Source: Sabethes cyaneus (lineage: Eukaryota > Arthropoda > Insecta > Diptera > Culicidae). Taken from it: DNA of 64,000 bases. The position numbers were made by a program, and so were the translations under genes. The notes beneath the pieces were generated by a model, which made no database searches, had not been told where the DNA came from, and saw nothing but the letters and a program-made list of their open reading frames with translations. This document shows, piece after piece, positions 43,807-54,479 of the stretch; the stretch's first letter is position 1; each line of letters starts with the position of its first letter. The DNA lies in NCBI RefSeq assembly GCF_943734655.1, contig NC_071355.1:58899449-58963448 (forward strand), given 5' to 3'.

Positions 43807-45560
43807 CTAAGTATCCTTCGAAAAAGCTAAAGCTGAACATGGGGCAACGTCTCCGATGCCTTCGGTGTTCTCAGCAAATTTGAGCATTACCAATTCGTAT
43901 GTCACTACTGTCCCTGCCATCTGAAAACAGCTATTGAATGAAGGGCACATTTTAATAGTGTAGCATTCTAAATTCTCACCGCCAGCATGGTTTGTTTAGT
44001 TAAATGAAAAAATCCCATTCCAGAGAGCGCTACCCGTGTGGTTCGCAGTTGACCGGCAAACCGGTCCAGTTCTAGGCACCATCCAATGTTCGGAACCATA
44101 GTACAGATCGATCGTGGTGCCAGGGCTGACTCGTTGACCATTGAAGCAGCATAGAAAACCAGGGTAGTCTTTAAGATAAGGTAGATCAACGCATACCAGT
44201 GATTGATGGCTGATGCTAAGCTTTCCTCCTTTCTGAAATATAAGTTTTCTTTAATCTGTAAAAACACAAGAGACGTTGGACTCACTTACCGGCTGATGTT
44301 CAGTAGCTGAAAGCAAATTAGATACAAATTTGTTCCACAAGAGCTGATGATGAGTGAGGCCAGCAAATTGTTCGCCGTATCCACGAGATCGCACAGCTGC
44401 ACATACTGGGAACGAATTTCGATCCAGAACTTCTCGTTCGCAATCATAATGCCACTGGTGAAGTGGTAAATCTTTTCGTAAAGATTCCTGAAGTAGCTCG
44501 TTAAACCCAGACTAACCAAAACAATCATCAGGTCCTGGCAGCTCCAGGCCATCGTGAGAGCCAAATTAGCGTACTGTCGGAAACGGGATTTTTTGATTTA
44601 TTGCAAAATATCTAAAGTATAAGTGGTATAAGTTTACCCAACTATTTATTATGCTTACCTCGAAAAATAAAAGAACTAGTATGTTGTAATTGATGTGTTT
44701 AAATACGAAGGAATAATGACGCGATGCAAAATACCGTGGGAAATCGTGAACGTCCCAGTGACAAAACTGAGCTTCTCGATATTGATTGTACACATCAGCT
44801 CCCTTGGATAGGGTGTGCTCAACTGTAAAATAGTATTTTGAAATTATCAACAGCATGAAAGCTAACATTAAAACTGCTACCAGTGCTTCAGGTGGAAAAT
44901 CCTTAAGAATCATTAAGCTTTTAAAAATAATTAATGTGAATAGCGTGTTTTTGCAAGAATTGTTTTGGTAAAAGATTGTTTGTTTATCAATCACGCATCC
45001 TTACCTAATGCACACAAAATCATTATCCAGGCTGTCCATCTGATTTTCAATAGCATAAAAGTGTTGGATTTTCCTGTCACGGGAACGACACTGTCGACAT
45101 ATCTCCATTTGATCGCGAGTGATCTCCATCTTCTAGCAAAGTTCACCATTAGCATCATGATGATTACCGTATCGATGTAGAATAGGATTCCAATAATATT
45201 TCTTGCGTTAACACCAACCCGTTCCAAACGTTCGTATTCGATGTAGCACATGAGCAGTCCGGTCATAACGAACACCAGAGAGACAGCCGTTTGAATCGAT
45301 AACCATTTGAATCGTAGCGCGAGTGTATCCCGTTGCAATAATCCACACATCGGAAACGTTCCCATGAGCTGGAAGATCAGGATCACTGGTCGCATAGCCA
45401 CGTTGAAGGAGTCCAGAGGTTTCATTGTGATTTCGCGAATTTTTGTAGATTTACAAGAAAGCGATAGATGTTCCTCGGTTGGTTTCATGTGAGTGTTTCC
45501 AGCAGGGTAGTTTCTTAAACGGTTATATGACCAACCGGGAGTAGTGGTTTGCGATAGCAT
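43807..45560 (-). CDS. Sugar gustatory receptor GR-A (Gr5a/Gr64 family)
   Basis: Five exons: 45560-45005, 44822-44659, 44573-44290, 44232-43980 and 43920-43807, giving 456 residues. These are seven-pass, inverted-topology ligand-gated channels of taste neurons. The family is shown by the conserved exon pattern, by VEHTLSKGADVYN at exon 2, LRTTRVALSGMGFFHLTKQT before the last membrane segment, and the terminal GR signature AGTVVTYELVMLKF in the small last exon. Exon phases are consistent throughout. Its ATG is 9 nt beyond the stop of the upstream GR and in the same frame, so a shared (polycistronic) transcript is likely. The sugar assigned cannot be told from sequence. Confidence 0.92.
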
Positions 45561-45569
45561 CTGTCTGCG

Positions 45570-48500
45570 TTAGGACAGCTGTAACAATTCACATTCATGG
45601 CCGGTACCACCCGACGTTTGCTCTTCATCCGTGCGTCTCCGGTAAGCCAACAGGACTAGTTCGTAGGTTATTATCGTACCGGCAATCTGCAACGGCAAGC
45701 TGTAGATTAGTTGATGTATTCCACAGATTAATGTTGGCTATACATTTTTTTCTGAATGTGGGTGGATGTGGGATTTTTTTTTGTATAATGTGCTCATGAT
45801 CACAAAGAACTATGTCGAAACTGTACAATTAATTTTTACAAGTTCTAGCCAACAATTATTATTCACGATTCATCTCTATGTATCATGCTCTTGATATTGA
45901 GATATTTTTAAAAACTTAAAGAGCTTAATACATTTGTTTTGGCCATAGCACGAATATGGCTGGGAAAATGTTTGTTCAAATGTCACCGAATATGCAGTTT
46001 TTTTTCATATAACCCCTTAGAATCACATCATCCCTCATTTTAGTGCCCCATTGTCTCCCCAATTCGTCGGTATAGGTATCTCTGACTAGCCTTTGAGTGG
46101 CTTTATTGGTCCCTTGTAATTCTTTCTACTGAACACTAATGAATAATTCTTTGGCAGGAAAGTGTGCCAGAAGGCATGATGGACGGCTTCAGTCTGCGCC
46201 TGTACTATCAAAACGTATGAGGATTACATACTAAGATAGATTCATTTTTTCTTGGTGCCTCGTGACAACGTGTGTTGTAGTGTGCTGACAATGGTACCCT
46301 GATGCTATTTAATTTCAGGTTCCTTTTTTTATTTAATCTTATTTAATCTCAGAACCCTTCGTAGTTTCAACTTACGCTAATTCAACTCACCTACAACTCC
46401 AAATAAAAAAGCCCATGGCTTGTAGATTCTTCGCACTGACGAAAAAATCAAACCTACTCCAACTCCTGTAAGGAGCTGTACTGCGGTTTTTGCTTATCAG
46501 TTAATGATGCATGTCAAAAAAATTAAGCTTGTTAGATCGTTGCCATAGATCCATAAGAGTGTTCTAATAAAAATGTGAATTATAATGCATTCCCTTTAGA
46601 ATCCCCTCGTTATAAAGCAACCTCGATATAAAACAATTCGATATGAGACAAATTCGTTAGACATAGTTGGTAACGGCACCAGAGCTAATTTTACATTCCA
46701 AAAGCTGCTCCATGAAGATGTTCGTTATTTCAAAATAATCCCAAAAACTAATAGCTAAAACAATAATAAATAGTTCAAAAAATCGTAAATACACAACACA
46801 GACCTAATTGGCGATCGCAGATGCAACTTTTTTTTTGAAAAAATCATGTTTCGGCTGGTCAACGGCTGGGTAACGTATACCCTCGGTGCCTTGCGCACTG
46901 TGCATAAAATAGACCCCACAGTGGTACCTCTACCTCCTCGTGGTACCAACCGGGACACGAGCAACCTCGGTGGAGAACGGGTAACCAACCCTGGTGGAAG
47001 CCATGGTCGTATGCTGACAGGGGAGGATGGCTCCTTCGAGCTACGCTGGCCCTCCGGCGATACTGTGGGGTTAGATGCGGGCTTTGCAAGCATGAGGTAG
47101 TAGTAGTAGTAGGGGAAAGCCACTAGAGATGGTCGGGTAGCGGAAAATTTGCCCGAAACCCGCAACCATACCCGTACCCGCCGGGTTCGGGTCGGGTTCG
47201 GGTATTGAAAAAAAATAATTTGCGGGTTCGGGTCGGGTACGGGTTCTTAATTTTTGTTTTTGAAATCGGGTACGGGTCGGGTCGGGTATCCCTATTGACC
47301 ACATTTAACACTACAGATGGTCGGGTACCCGGGCCCGTCCCGTACCCGTCGGGTTGCGGTCGGGTTCGGGTATCAAAAATAATAAACCTTCGGGTTCGAG
47401 TCGGGTACGGGTTTTCAATTTTTTTCTTGATCGGGTACGGGTCGGGTTCGGGTATTCAAATTTTCATACCCGACCATCTCTAAAAGACACCATCATTTCA
47501 AGGACTTGCCAATGTATGTGGGTAGAATTACAGTAGATCCAAATTTGATTATCAAATGAATTTCACACTAATGTTGTTACAGAAGGGCCAAAAGGGATTG
47601 GGCGGACCCACTAGCAGAGGCACTTGTGCGCATTCCGGGGTTATAAGAGTCGCCTTCCAGCATTAGGATCCTTCCATGTAATAATCAATTTCGCTGTACC
47701 AACTTTAACCCACGTGATGATTTGTTTGTTTTGAATTGAGAGGTGCCATATTTGTTTCAGACCTTAAGGATTCAGGTTGGCAATCCACTCCGTCATCCAG
47801 CCTTCCACATTTATGATGTCAATAATAATACCACAGACTAACAGACGTAACACTTTGAACAAATTTTCTAACAAAACATCGTTTCATTGACACCCCCAAA
47901 ACTTGGAAAAAACACTAGCATCACCTGGTGCAGTCTTCGCGCTACGCAGAGTAGGTTGCTATAAATTTATCAATGCTATAAATTTACTTGTATAATATCT
48001 GACATCAGCGCCAGCGCAGGCGAACGGCGTTCTCGCGAAGCGACTGTTGTTTGAGTCTTGGCTTAAGCAAAAATTTGAAATGATCGTTTTTATTGACGAT
48101 GAAATGAGGCTTCAGTGTTACGTCTGTTAGTCTGTGATAATACTGTTAATAATATGATATTAAGATGAAATGTGGTATGTATGGTAAAAATAGAACAATC
48201 TCACCAGCAGTTCTTCGTATGGAATAGAGTAGCATCCTTTGAGGTTCCATAAATGCTTCTAATAGTTAATTCAATTTTTCATTCTGGTATCCATGTGCAG
48301 TATTAAAACCGTTTGGCCGTTTGGTTTATCGTTTTGGCCAAAGTTTTTACTATATAGCAGGAGATGCTTCATGAGCTAAAACGAAAAAAATAATTGAAAT
48401 AACTTATTAGGCTTACCTATTAGCTAGGCCGTGTGGCTCCGCCGTCTGCCCAAAACCGCGGTTTTGAGATCAAGAAGCCGGGATCCACCCAGCAACGCAC

Positions 48501-51500
48501 CTCCTAGCTTGGCTACTCAATAGAGCATTACCAGGTATGGCCACGTGGAGGCGCTAGGTAGGGGCTTGGGATGGCTAGTGCTATATTGGACGCTCCTCGT
48601 TTGCCTTCCCCATTTCATACCCTAAGTTGGATGCGGGCTTTGCAAGCTTGAACCACTAAAACATAAAACAATGGACTCCGTAAGTAATAATAACTCTAAT
48701 TGGAACAATCGGCAAAGACTCAGGCGACGAAAACGAACTAACGATTGGAACTTAGGAACATGGAACTGTCGGTCTCTAAATTTCCTCGGAAGTACCCACG
48801 TGCTTTCTAAAGAAGTGAAGAGCCGCAAGTTCGACATCGTAGCGCTGCAGGAGGTATGCTGGGAAGGGACGATGGTACGTATACGTACGTATAAAGATGG
48901 TCATACCATCTACCAGAGCTGCGGCAATACACTCTAGCAGGGCACAGCTTTTATAGTGATGCAGGGCGAGATGCAGAAGCGGGTGACCGGGTGGTGGCCG
49001 ATCAGCCCCCGAATGTGCAGATTAAGAATCAAGGGCCGATTCTTGAATATTAGCATAATTAACGTGCACAGCCCTCACCTCGGTAGTATTGATGATGACA
49101 AAGACGAATTCTACGCACAGTTGGAGCGTGAGTACGACCGCTGCCCAAGACATGATGTCAAGATTATCTTCGGGGACTGTAATGCTTAGGTTGGTCAGGA
49201 AGTGGAATTCAAACCGCACCTGGACCACGACCACGTTCTGATAGATGGTCGTCACTTTTCAGACATTATCAACGTCACCTATCCGGGCGCTAACATCGAT
49301 TTGGATCCCTACCTAGTGATGGTAAGGATACGTCAAAAACTATCTGTTGTGAACAACTTACGATACCGGCGCCCGCCACGGTAAAATATAGTGCGACTGA
49401 AGCAACCGGATGTCGCCGAAAGCTACGCGTTATCTCTCGAAACCGCGCTGCCGGAAGAGGGTGAGCTGGATGAAGCTCCTCTTGAGGACTGTTGGAATGC
49501 CGTGAAAACAGCCATTAACAGCATAGCGGAGAACGTCCTAGGCCGTGAGGCACCGAATCGACGTAACGAATGGTGTGACGAATAATACCAGCAGATATTG
49601 GGTGAGAAGAATGCAGCGAGGGTACAAATGTTGCGTAGAGCCACCCGTCAGAATGTGGAGCGATACAAACAGAAGCGGAGACAGCAAACCCGACTCTTCA
49701 AGGAAAAGAAGCGCCACCAAGAGGAGAAGAAGTGCGAAGATTTCGAGCAGCTGTACCGCTTTCACGACACACGGAAGTTCTATCAGAGATTAAAGATGGA
49801 GGTATCTCGACTGACAACCGTGCGGTGATCGAAAGGTGGAAGCAGCACTACGATGAACACCTGAATGGCGTACAGGCGGAAGACCATGATAGCGGAAGAA
49901 GTGACCACATTGGTGTAGCAAGCAACGAAGATGTGCCACCCCCATCGATAAGGGAAGTTAAAGAAGCTACCGAGCGATCATTATCCTGAATGCCGCCTAC
50001 AAAGTGCTGTCCCAAGCCAAGTTTTCCATCGACTATCGCCAATAGCCAATAGATTTGTGGGAAGTTACCAGGCCGGCTTCATGGCGGGTCGGTCTACAAT
50101 GAACCAAAACTTCAGCCTACGGCAGATCCTCCAGAAGTGCCGCGAATTCCAAGTCCCCACGCATCACCTATTCGTCGATTTCAAAGCCGCATATGATAGC
50201 GTAAACCGACAAGAGCTATGGAAAATTTTGGACGAACACGGCTTTCCGGGTAAGCTTACTAGACTTATCATGGCTACGATGGATGGGATCCAGTGCTGGG
50301 TGAGAATCTCGGGTGGATTGTCGGACCCATTAGAATCTCACAGGGGACTTTGACAGGGAGATGGTCTTATCTGCTATTTATCTGCTTTGCTGACGACGTG
50401 GATGCTGTCGACAGAACATTTGGGGCGGTGGAAGATCAGTACACCAGACTAAAACGCGAAGCAGAGAAGATTGGATTGAAAATAAATACGTCTAAAACGA
50501 AGTATATGCTGGCGGGCAGGACCGAGCGCGACAGGGTCTGCTTGGGCAGTACCGTGGTAATCGACGGGGATGAGTTCGAGGTAGTCGACGAGTTCGTATA
50601 CCTTGGCTCACTGGCAACAGAGGGCAACAATACCAGCCGTAAAAGGCGTATTATCAGCGGAAGTCGGGCCTACTACAGATTCCACAAACACTTGCGGTCG
50701 AACAATCTGAACCCCCGTACAAAGTGCACATTATACAAAACGCTGATTACACCGGTTGTCCTCTACGGGGATGAAACGTGGACACTGCTAGAAGAGGACC
50801 TACGAGCACTCGGAGTTTTTGAACGGCGGGTGCTAAGAATCATTTTTGGCGGAGTGCAAGAGAACAGTGTATGGAGGCGAAGAATGAACCACGAGCTCGC
50901 GCGTCTCTACGGCGAACCAAGTATTCAGAAAGTGGTTAAAGCTGGACGGATACGTTGGGCAGGACGTGTTGCTTGAATGCCGGAGAAATATCTTGCAAAA
51001 ATGGTTTTCGCAACGAATCCGGTAGGAACAAGACGAAGAGAGGCGCAACGAGCGAGGTGGCAAGACCAGGTGGAGCGAGATCTGACGAGCACTGGGTGCC
51101 CGTGGAACTGGAGATCAGTTGCCATGGACCGAAACAGATGGAGAAATTATTCTGCGCAGGCCTTGTCGTAAGACGTTAGGCCAACTAAGTAAGCATGTTT
51201 CGATATAAAACAATTTCTATATAAGATAACTTTTTGAAATTATAAATTGTCTTATATCGAGGTATCCCTGTATATGATTGACAAAAAAGCATGCAACGCA
51301 ATGTATAAATGAAATTCCTGTCTAATCTAATCTAATCTCACACTAACGCAGCCAATTCTGGAAGGCATCCTGGAAAATGACGATTACTTGAATCAATCAT
51401 TTTTCTTGTCAACGGCCAGGCCAACTGCGCAGCATGTACCGCAGAGAGAATTCCAAGGAATCAAGTGGAACTAGAAAAAATACCTAATTCCATCAAACTC

Positions 51501-54471
51501 CTTGAAATCAAGGGAAGGAAGAAAGCGTGGACCTCCCGTACCAAACGCTTCCCATATACATAGATAATGATTTATTTACAGTCGTTGGGAGTATCTTTGC
51601 TAATAAGGGTTAAGTGATACTCCGGACCCTCAGGGATGAACTAATGGCATTTAGACCAGAAGCCAGGCTGCAATTGGCCAAGGATATAGCGCCTTATTTC
51701 GCTCTCTGAAAATAGATTAGTTTACCAAAAAATTAGTATAAATCATATAATACTTGAAATTAAAGTCGTGTGGTTTAATGGTTGCCTAAAACTACATTTG
51801 TAAGGTTAGGAACTGAAAACCGCACGACCCCGCACCTCCTAGCTTGGCTACTCAATTATACAAATTGAAGTATTTCCAGGTATGGCCACGTGGAGGCGCT
51901 AGGTAGGGGCTTGGGATGGCTAGAGCTATGTTGGGCGCTTCTTCCTAGTTGCCTTCCCCATTTCATACCCGCAATGTATAAATGAAATTCCTGTGAACTG
52001 AAACTTAATCTCCAAATGCATTTCTCGTGCAAAAGGTTTTGCGGATAATAACGCCTTTACGGACCTGAATGAATAAATCTATTTAAAGGGTCGTTAATAA
52101 AAAAAAAATAATAATAACGCCTTCTCGAGTAGTGTATTGGACACGATTAAACTGTTGTTTCACTTAAAGTTACTAAATAGGTACAGCAATGTGTTGAAAT
52201 ACAAATTTAGTGAGAAATTTTGTATTATATATGTAATAGTGTGTCAAAAGCAGAGAGTAAATATGTTTTGAAATATACGAACTTGAGATTGATATTATCG
52301 AAACATTTAGTTTTTGGTTTGATTTGGTATATAATTAGTTAGAATATATAATTACCGTTAGTAAAATTTTCCTGGACACCATAAACACTCCCATTCCGGT
52401 GAGGCTAGTACCTCTTTTGGAGTACATCTGTACCCGTTCTAGCTCGTCACAGTACTCCTCGTTGGGTACTAGTCGGATTAGCATGAACGGCTGGTGACTG
52501 GCATCCTGAACCTGTGCACTGTACCAAAACATTAGGAAAGCTCGTAGTAGCAGAAATATAAACGAGTAGATAAAGTAGATTTTATTAATGAGCAACGGTT
52601 GCTCATGGGTGGCGTTCATAATCTGAAAGCAGATGAAATACAGGTTGTTGGCGTAAGACACAAACACCAACCGACTGACGGAACGGTTCAGCGTCTCGAC
52701 AAGTTCGCACAGTGAAACGTAATGGATTCGTATCCGTTCCCAGCAATGCTCTGTTGTTGGTTTCCGTTGACTGATTCGATCCGAGATGTAGTGATTTAAC
52801 TGTCTGAACCTGACCGAGAGTCCGATGCTGACCAAAACGACGAATAGGTCGACGAAGTTCCACACAAATGTCATCGACAGAACGATGTACTGGAAAATAC
52901 GACCAGTGTTAAGACTTAAGACAGTATTTTATGAAAATAACCTGAACTGTCATTTATAAACCTAAAATTTACTTATTTTTACCTATGATTCATTTCTCAT
53001 TATTACGCTAAGATTTTATACATCGAATAGGGTATGTAGCTGCTTCATCGTAATTGCCTATTCCCGTCCTATCCAATACAAGTTAATAAAAATATCAGCG
53101 TGTTCTATGACCAACAATGCAAAATTAGTTATTCCCTATTATTTTTGTTTGTTGGTATATTGGCTACTGATTGATCGCGTAAATCAAGGTAAGCTAAGAT
53201 CTATTTAGATGCCTTTTTTCAAAGAATTCCTGCCAGCCAAACTTCCAACGTTTTTTCATGTGACGAAGAAGAAAATGTCGACTAATCGTTTCAATTTCCG
53301 TCATTCATAAAGTGAAATTGACTCTCGCAACGCATTGTTGTTATTGACGATGGAAAATTTTGATGGACGGATTTTAAAACGGTGCGACGAATTTAAGAAA
53401 TAAAGTCAGTTGCGTAATTTCAATAAAGTGCTTTGATAACCGCTTTTTAGTGAATTCAAAATACACGGATGGGAAGGGAGTAAAATCAGCACATGAACTT
53501 TTGGAGAATTCATTAAATCCATTCAAGAAATGATGAAAATTAGAGTGGTTTACCTCATTCCACGATTATTATTTGTATTGTATAAATTAAAAATTTATTT
53601 ATACAAATAAAAATTGGTTTGAAAATTTACACACACAAAACTCACCTCGTTATAAATCACCACTGGTAAATTGTAGGGTATAGATGAAAACGCTGAGCTA
53701 AAAGTTTTAAAGCAAAAGTATTTAAATGGTTCGGTAATTGTCCAGTTGCAATTGGCTGCCTCTCTGTAAATATTGCTAACGTTATTACCAACAGACAACA
53801 TGTGCTCAACTGTGAAAAAAGACCGAACGAAGAAAAGAATTTTTATTGGATGCCCTCGATAGAAAGGTAAGGTAGATTATACCGAGTGCCAGAAACAGTA
53901 TCACAACGGCCAGAGACCGTATCCTTCGTTTCAGTGGAACCCTATGGAAGGGATTCTTCAGAAAGGTCTTCTCGGTGCGGCGCCATTCAGTAAGTAATGT
54001 ACTCCACGTTTTTGCCAATTGCCAAAAGAGTACAGTACTCGTCGCATTTATGGCAAAGAAAAACGGTTCTGCAACGTTGATAACATTGATTCCTTTCACT
54101 GTTAGCCGTTTTACGCTAAGCAGCGAGACGGAGTATCCACCGAAAATAACTGCCGAGCTGATAAAACATGCCAAAGAAGTCGCTTTGAACGCGAGCTTTT
54201 CCGGAAGACGCTCCATTACGTTGGAAAGTGGGAAAACTCCGAATAGTTGGGATATTTTCAGCACTGCAGACAGGAAAAAGAAGTTGATTTTGAACTCTTT
54301 TCTAAAGAAAGAAATTCTCAAACCAGGTGCTATGGCAATATGAAAATAATCATCTTCTATTGGTTCAAACTGTTCTCCCACAATTTGTTCTTTTTCGGAA
54401 GCTTCCCGCACTACTAGTAGAGCACTTTTGTTCCAAAGCACGTAAGGATTTCGCCAGAAAGGATGGTACAT
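45570..54471 (-). CDS. Sugar gustatory receptor GR-B with a 6.7-kb transposon-filled last intron
   Basis: Exons 54471-53883, 53809-53646, 52889-52356 and 45686-45570 give 467 residues. Exon 2 is 164 bases like that of GR-A and begins VEHMLSVGNNVSN. Exon 3 fuses what are two exons in GR-A and ends RGTSLTGMGVFMVSRKILLT before a GTAATT donor. No terminal exon lies near 52.3 kb, but 45686-45570 supplies one: after a TTGCAG acceptor in the matching phase 0, AGTIITYELVLLAYRRRTDE continues to TAA. The join is inferred from family structure and phase. The intron holds an RTE, two MITEs and other repeats. Confidence 0.8.
46840..47112 (+). repeat. SINE-like or RTE 5'-derived repeat with (TAG)n tail
   Basis: A GC-richer segment ending TAGATGCGGGCTTTGCAAGC then a TAG repeat (47097-47113). 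The GATGCGGGCTTTGCAAGC block also occurs in the RTE 5' region at 48629-48647. No conserved protein is seen. It lies in the last intron of GR-B. Confidence 0.5.
47124..47482. mobile_element. 359-bp hAT-type MITE rich in CGGGT repeats
   Basis: Ends TAGAGATGGTCGGGTA and complement are flanked by 8-bp repeats with one mismatch, AAAGCCAC (47116-47123) and AAAGACAC (47483-47490). The inside is built from GGGTCGGGTTCGGGTA-type units in both orientations, including an internal second GATGGTCGGGTAC at 47317. Many runs of three G could fold as quadruplexes. Confidence 0.85.
47832..48136. mobile_element. 305-bp MITE with 7-bp target duplication, copy 2
   Basis: Same family and length as 40782-41086 but in the opposite orientation, flanked by ATAATAC on both sides (47825-47831 and 48137-48143). 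Differences from copy 1 are scattered point changes. It lies in the last intron of GR-B. Confidence 0.92.
48420..51195 (+). mobile_element. RTE-clade (JAM1-like) retrotransposon, longest copy, with internal deletions
   Basis: A 5' UTR (48420-48670) leads to ATG 48671 and the endonuclease (NLGTWNCRSLNFLGS, VALQEVCWEGTMV, HDVKIIFGDCNA). At about 49190 the endonuclease is deleted internally and resumes at DHVLIDGRHFSDI. Next come a coiled linker (49380-49830) and the RT with YQAGFMAGRSTMNQNFSLRQ, FKAAYDSVNRQELWKIL, FADDVDAVDRTFGAVEDQY (50389-50445), VVDEFVYLGSLATEGNNTS and the C-terminal RRMNHELARLYGEPSIQ. Further deletions (about 49965-50030 and 50355-50385) and stops show it is dead. Its 3' end is GGCCAACTAAGTAAG. 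It is antisense within the GR-B intron. Confidence 0.9.
51195..51275. repeat. End fragment of a DNA-transposon-like repeat
   Basis: TCGATATAAAACAATT...AATTGTCTTATATCGAGGTA is an inverted pair. The same TCGATATAAAACAATT block occurs at about 46622, on the other side of the RTE, suggesting two ends of one older element separated by later insertions. Confidence 0.45.
51322..51969 (-). mobile_element. 648-bp retroposed insertion with 25-bp target duplication
   Basis: An exact 25-bp direct repeat starting CGCAATGTATAAATGAAATT lies on both sides (51297-51321 and 51970-51994). The left end is a CTAAT repeat (51322-51338), which reads as an (ATTAG)n 3' tail on the minus strand. The right end (51832-51968) is the 5'-UTR-like block shared with the RTE copies at 2.1 and 48.5 kb. 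Probably a non-autonomous retroposon. Confidence 0.75.
53027..53400 (+). repeat. Interspersed repeat, copy 1 of an inverted pair
   Basis: It matches 55905-56340 in reverse complement, with shared blocks AATTGCCTATTCCCGTCCTA and GTCGACTAATCGTTTCAATT (ATGTCGACTAATCG in both). It lacks about 70 bases present in the other copy. It lies in intron 2 of GR-B. Confidence 0.75.
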
Positions 54472-54479
54472 TTTTGGTC

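Noticed and set aside
47071..47483. RTRPEP/RVRVGYG-type repetitive peptides
   Set aside because: Translations of the CGGGT-repeat MITE; not genes.
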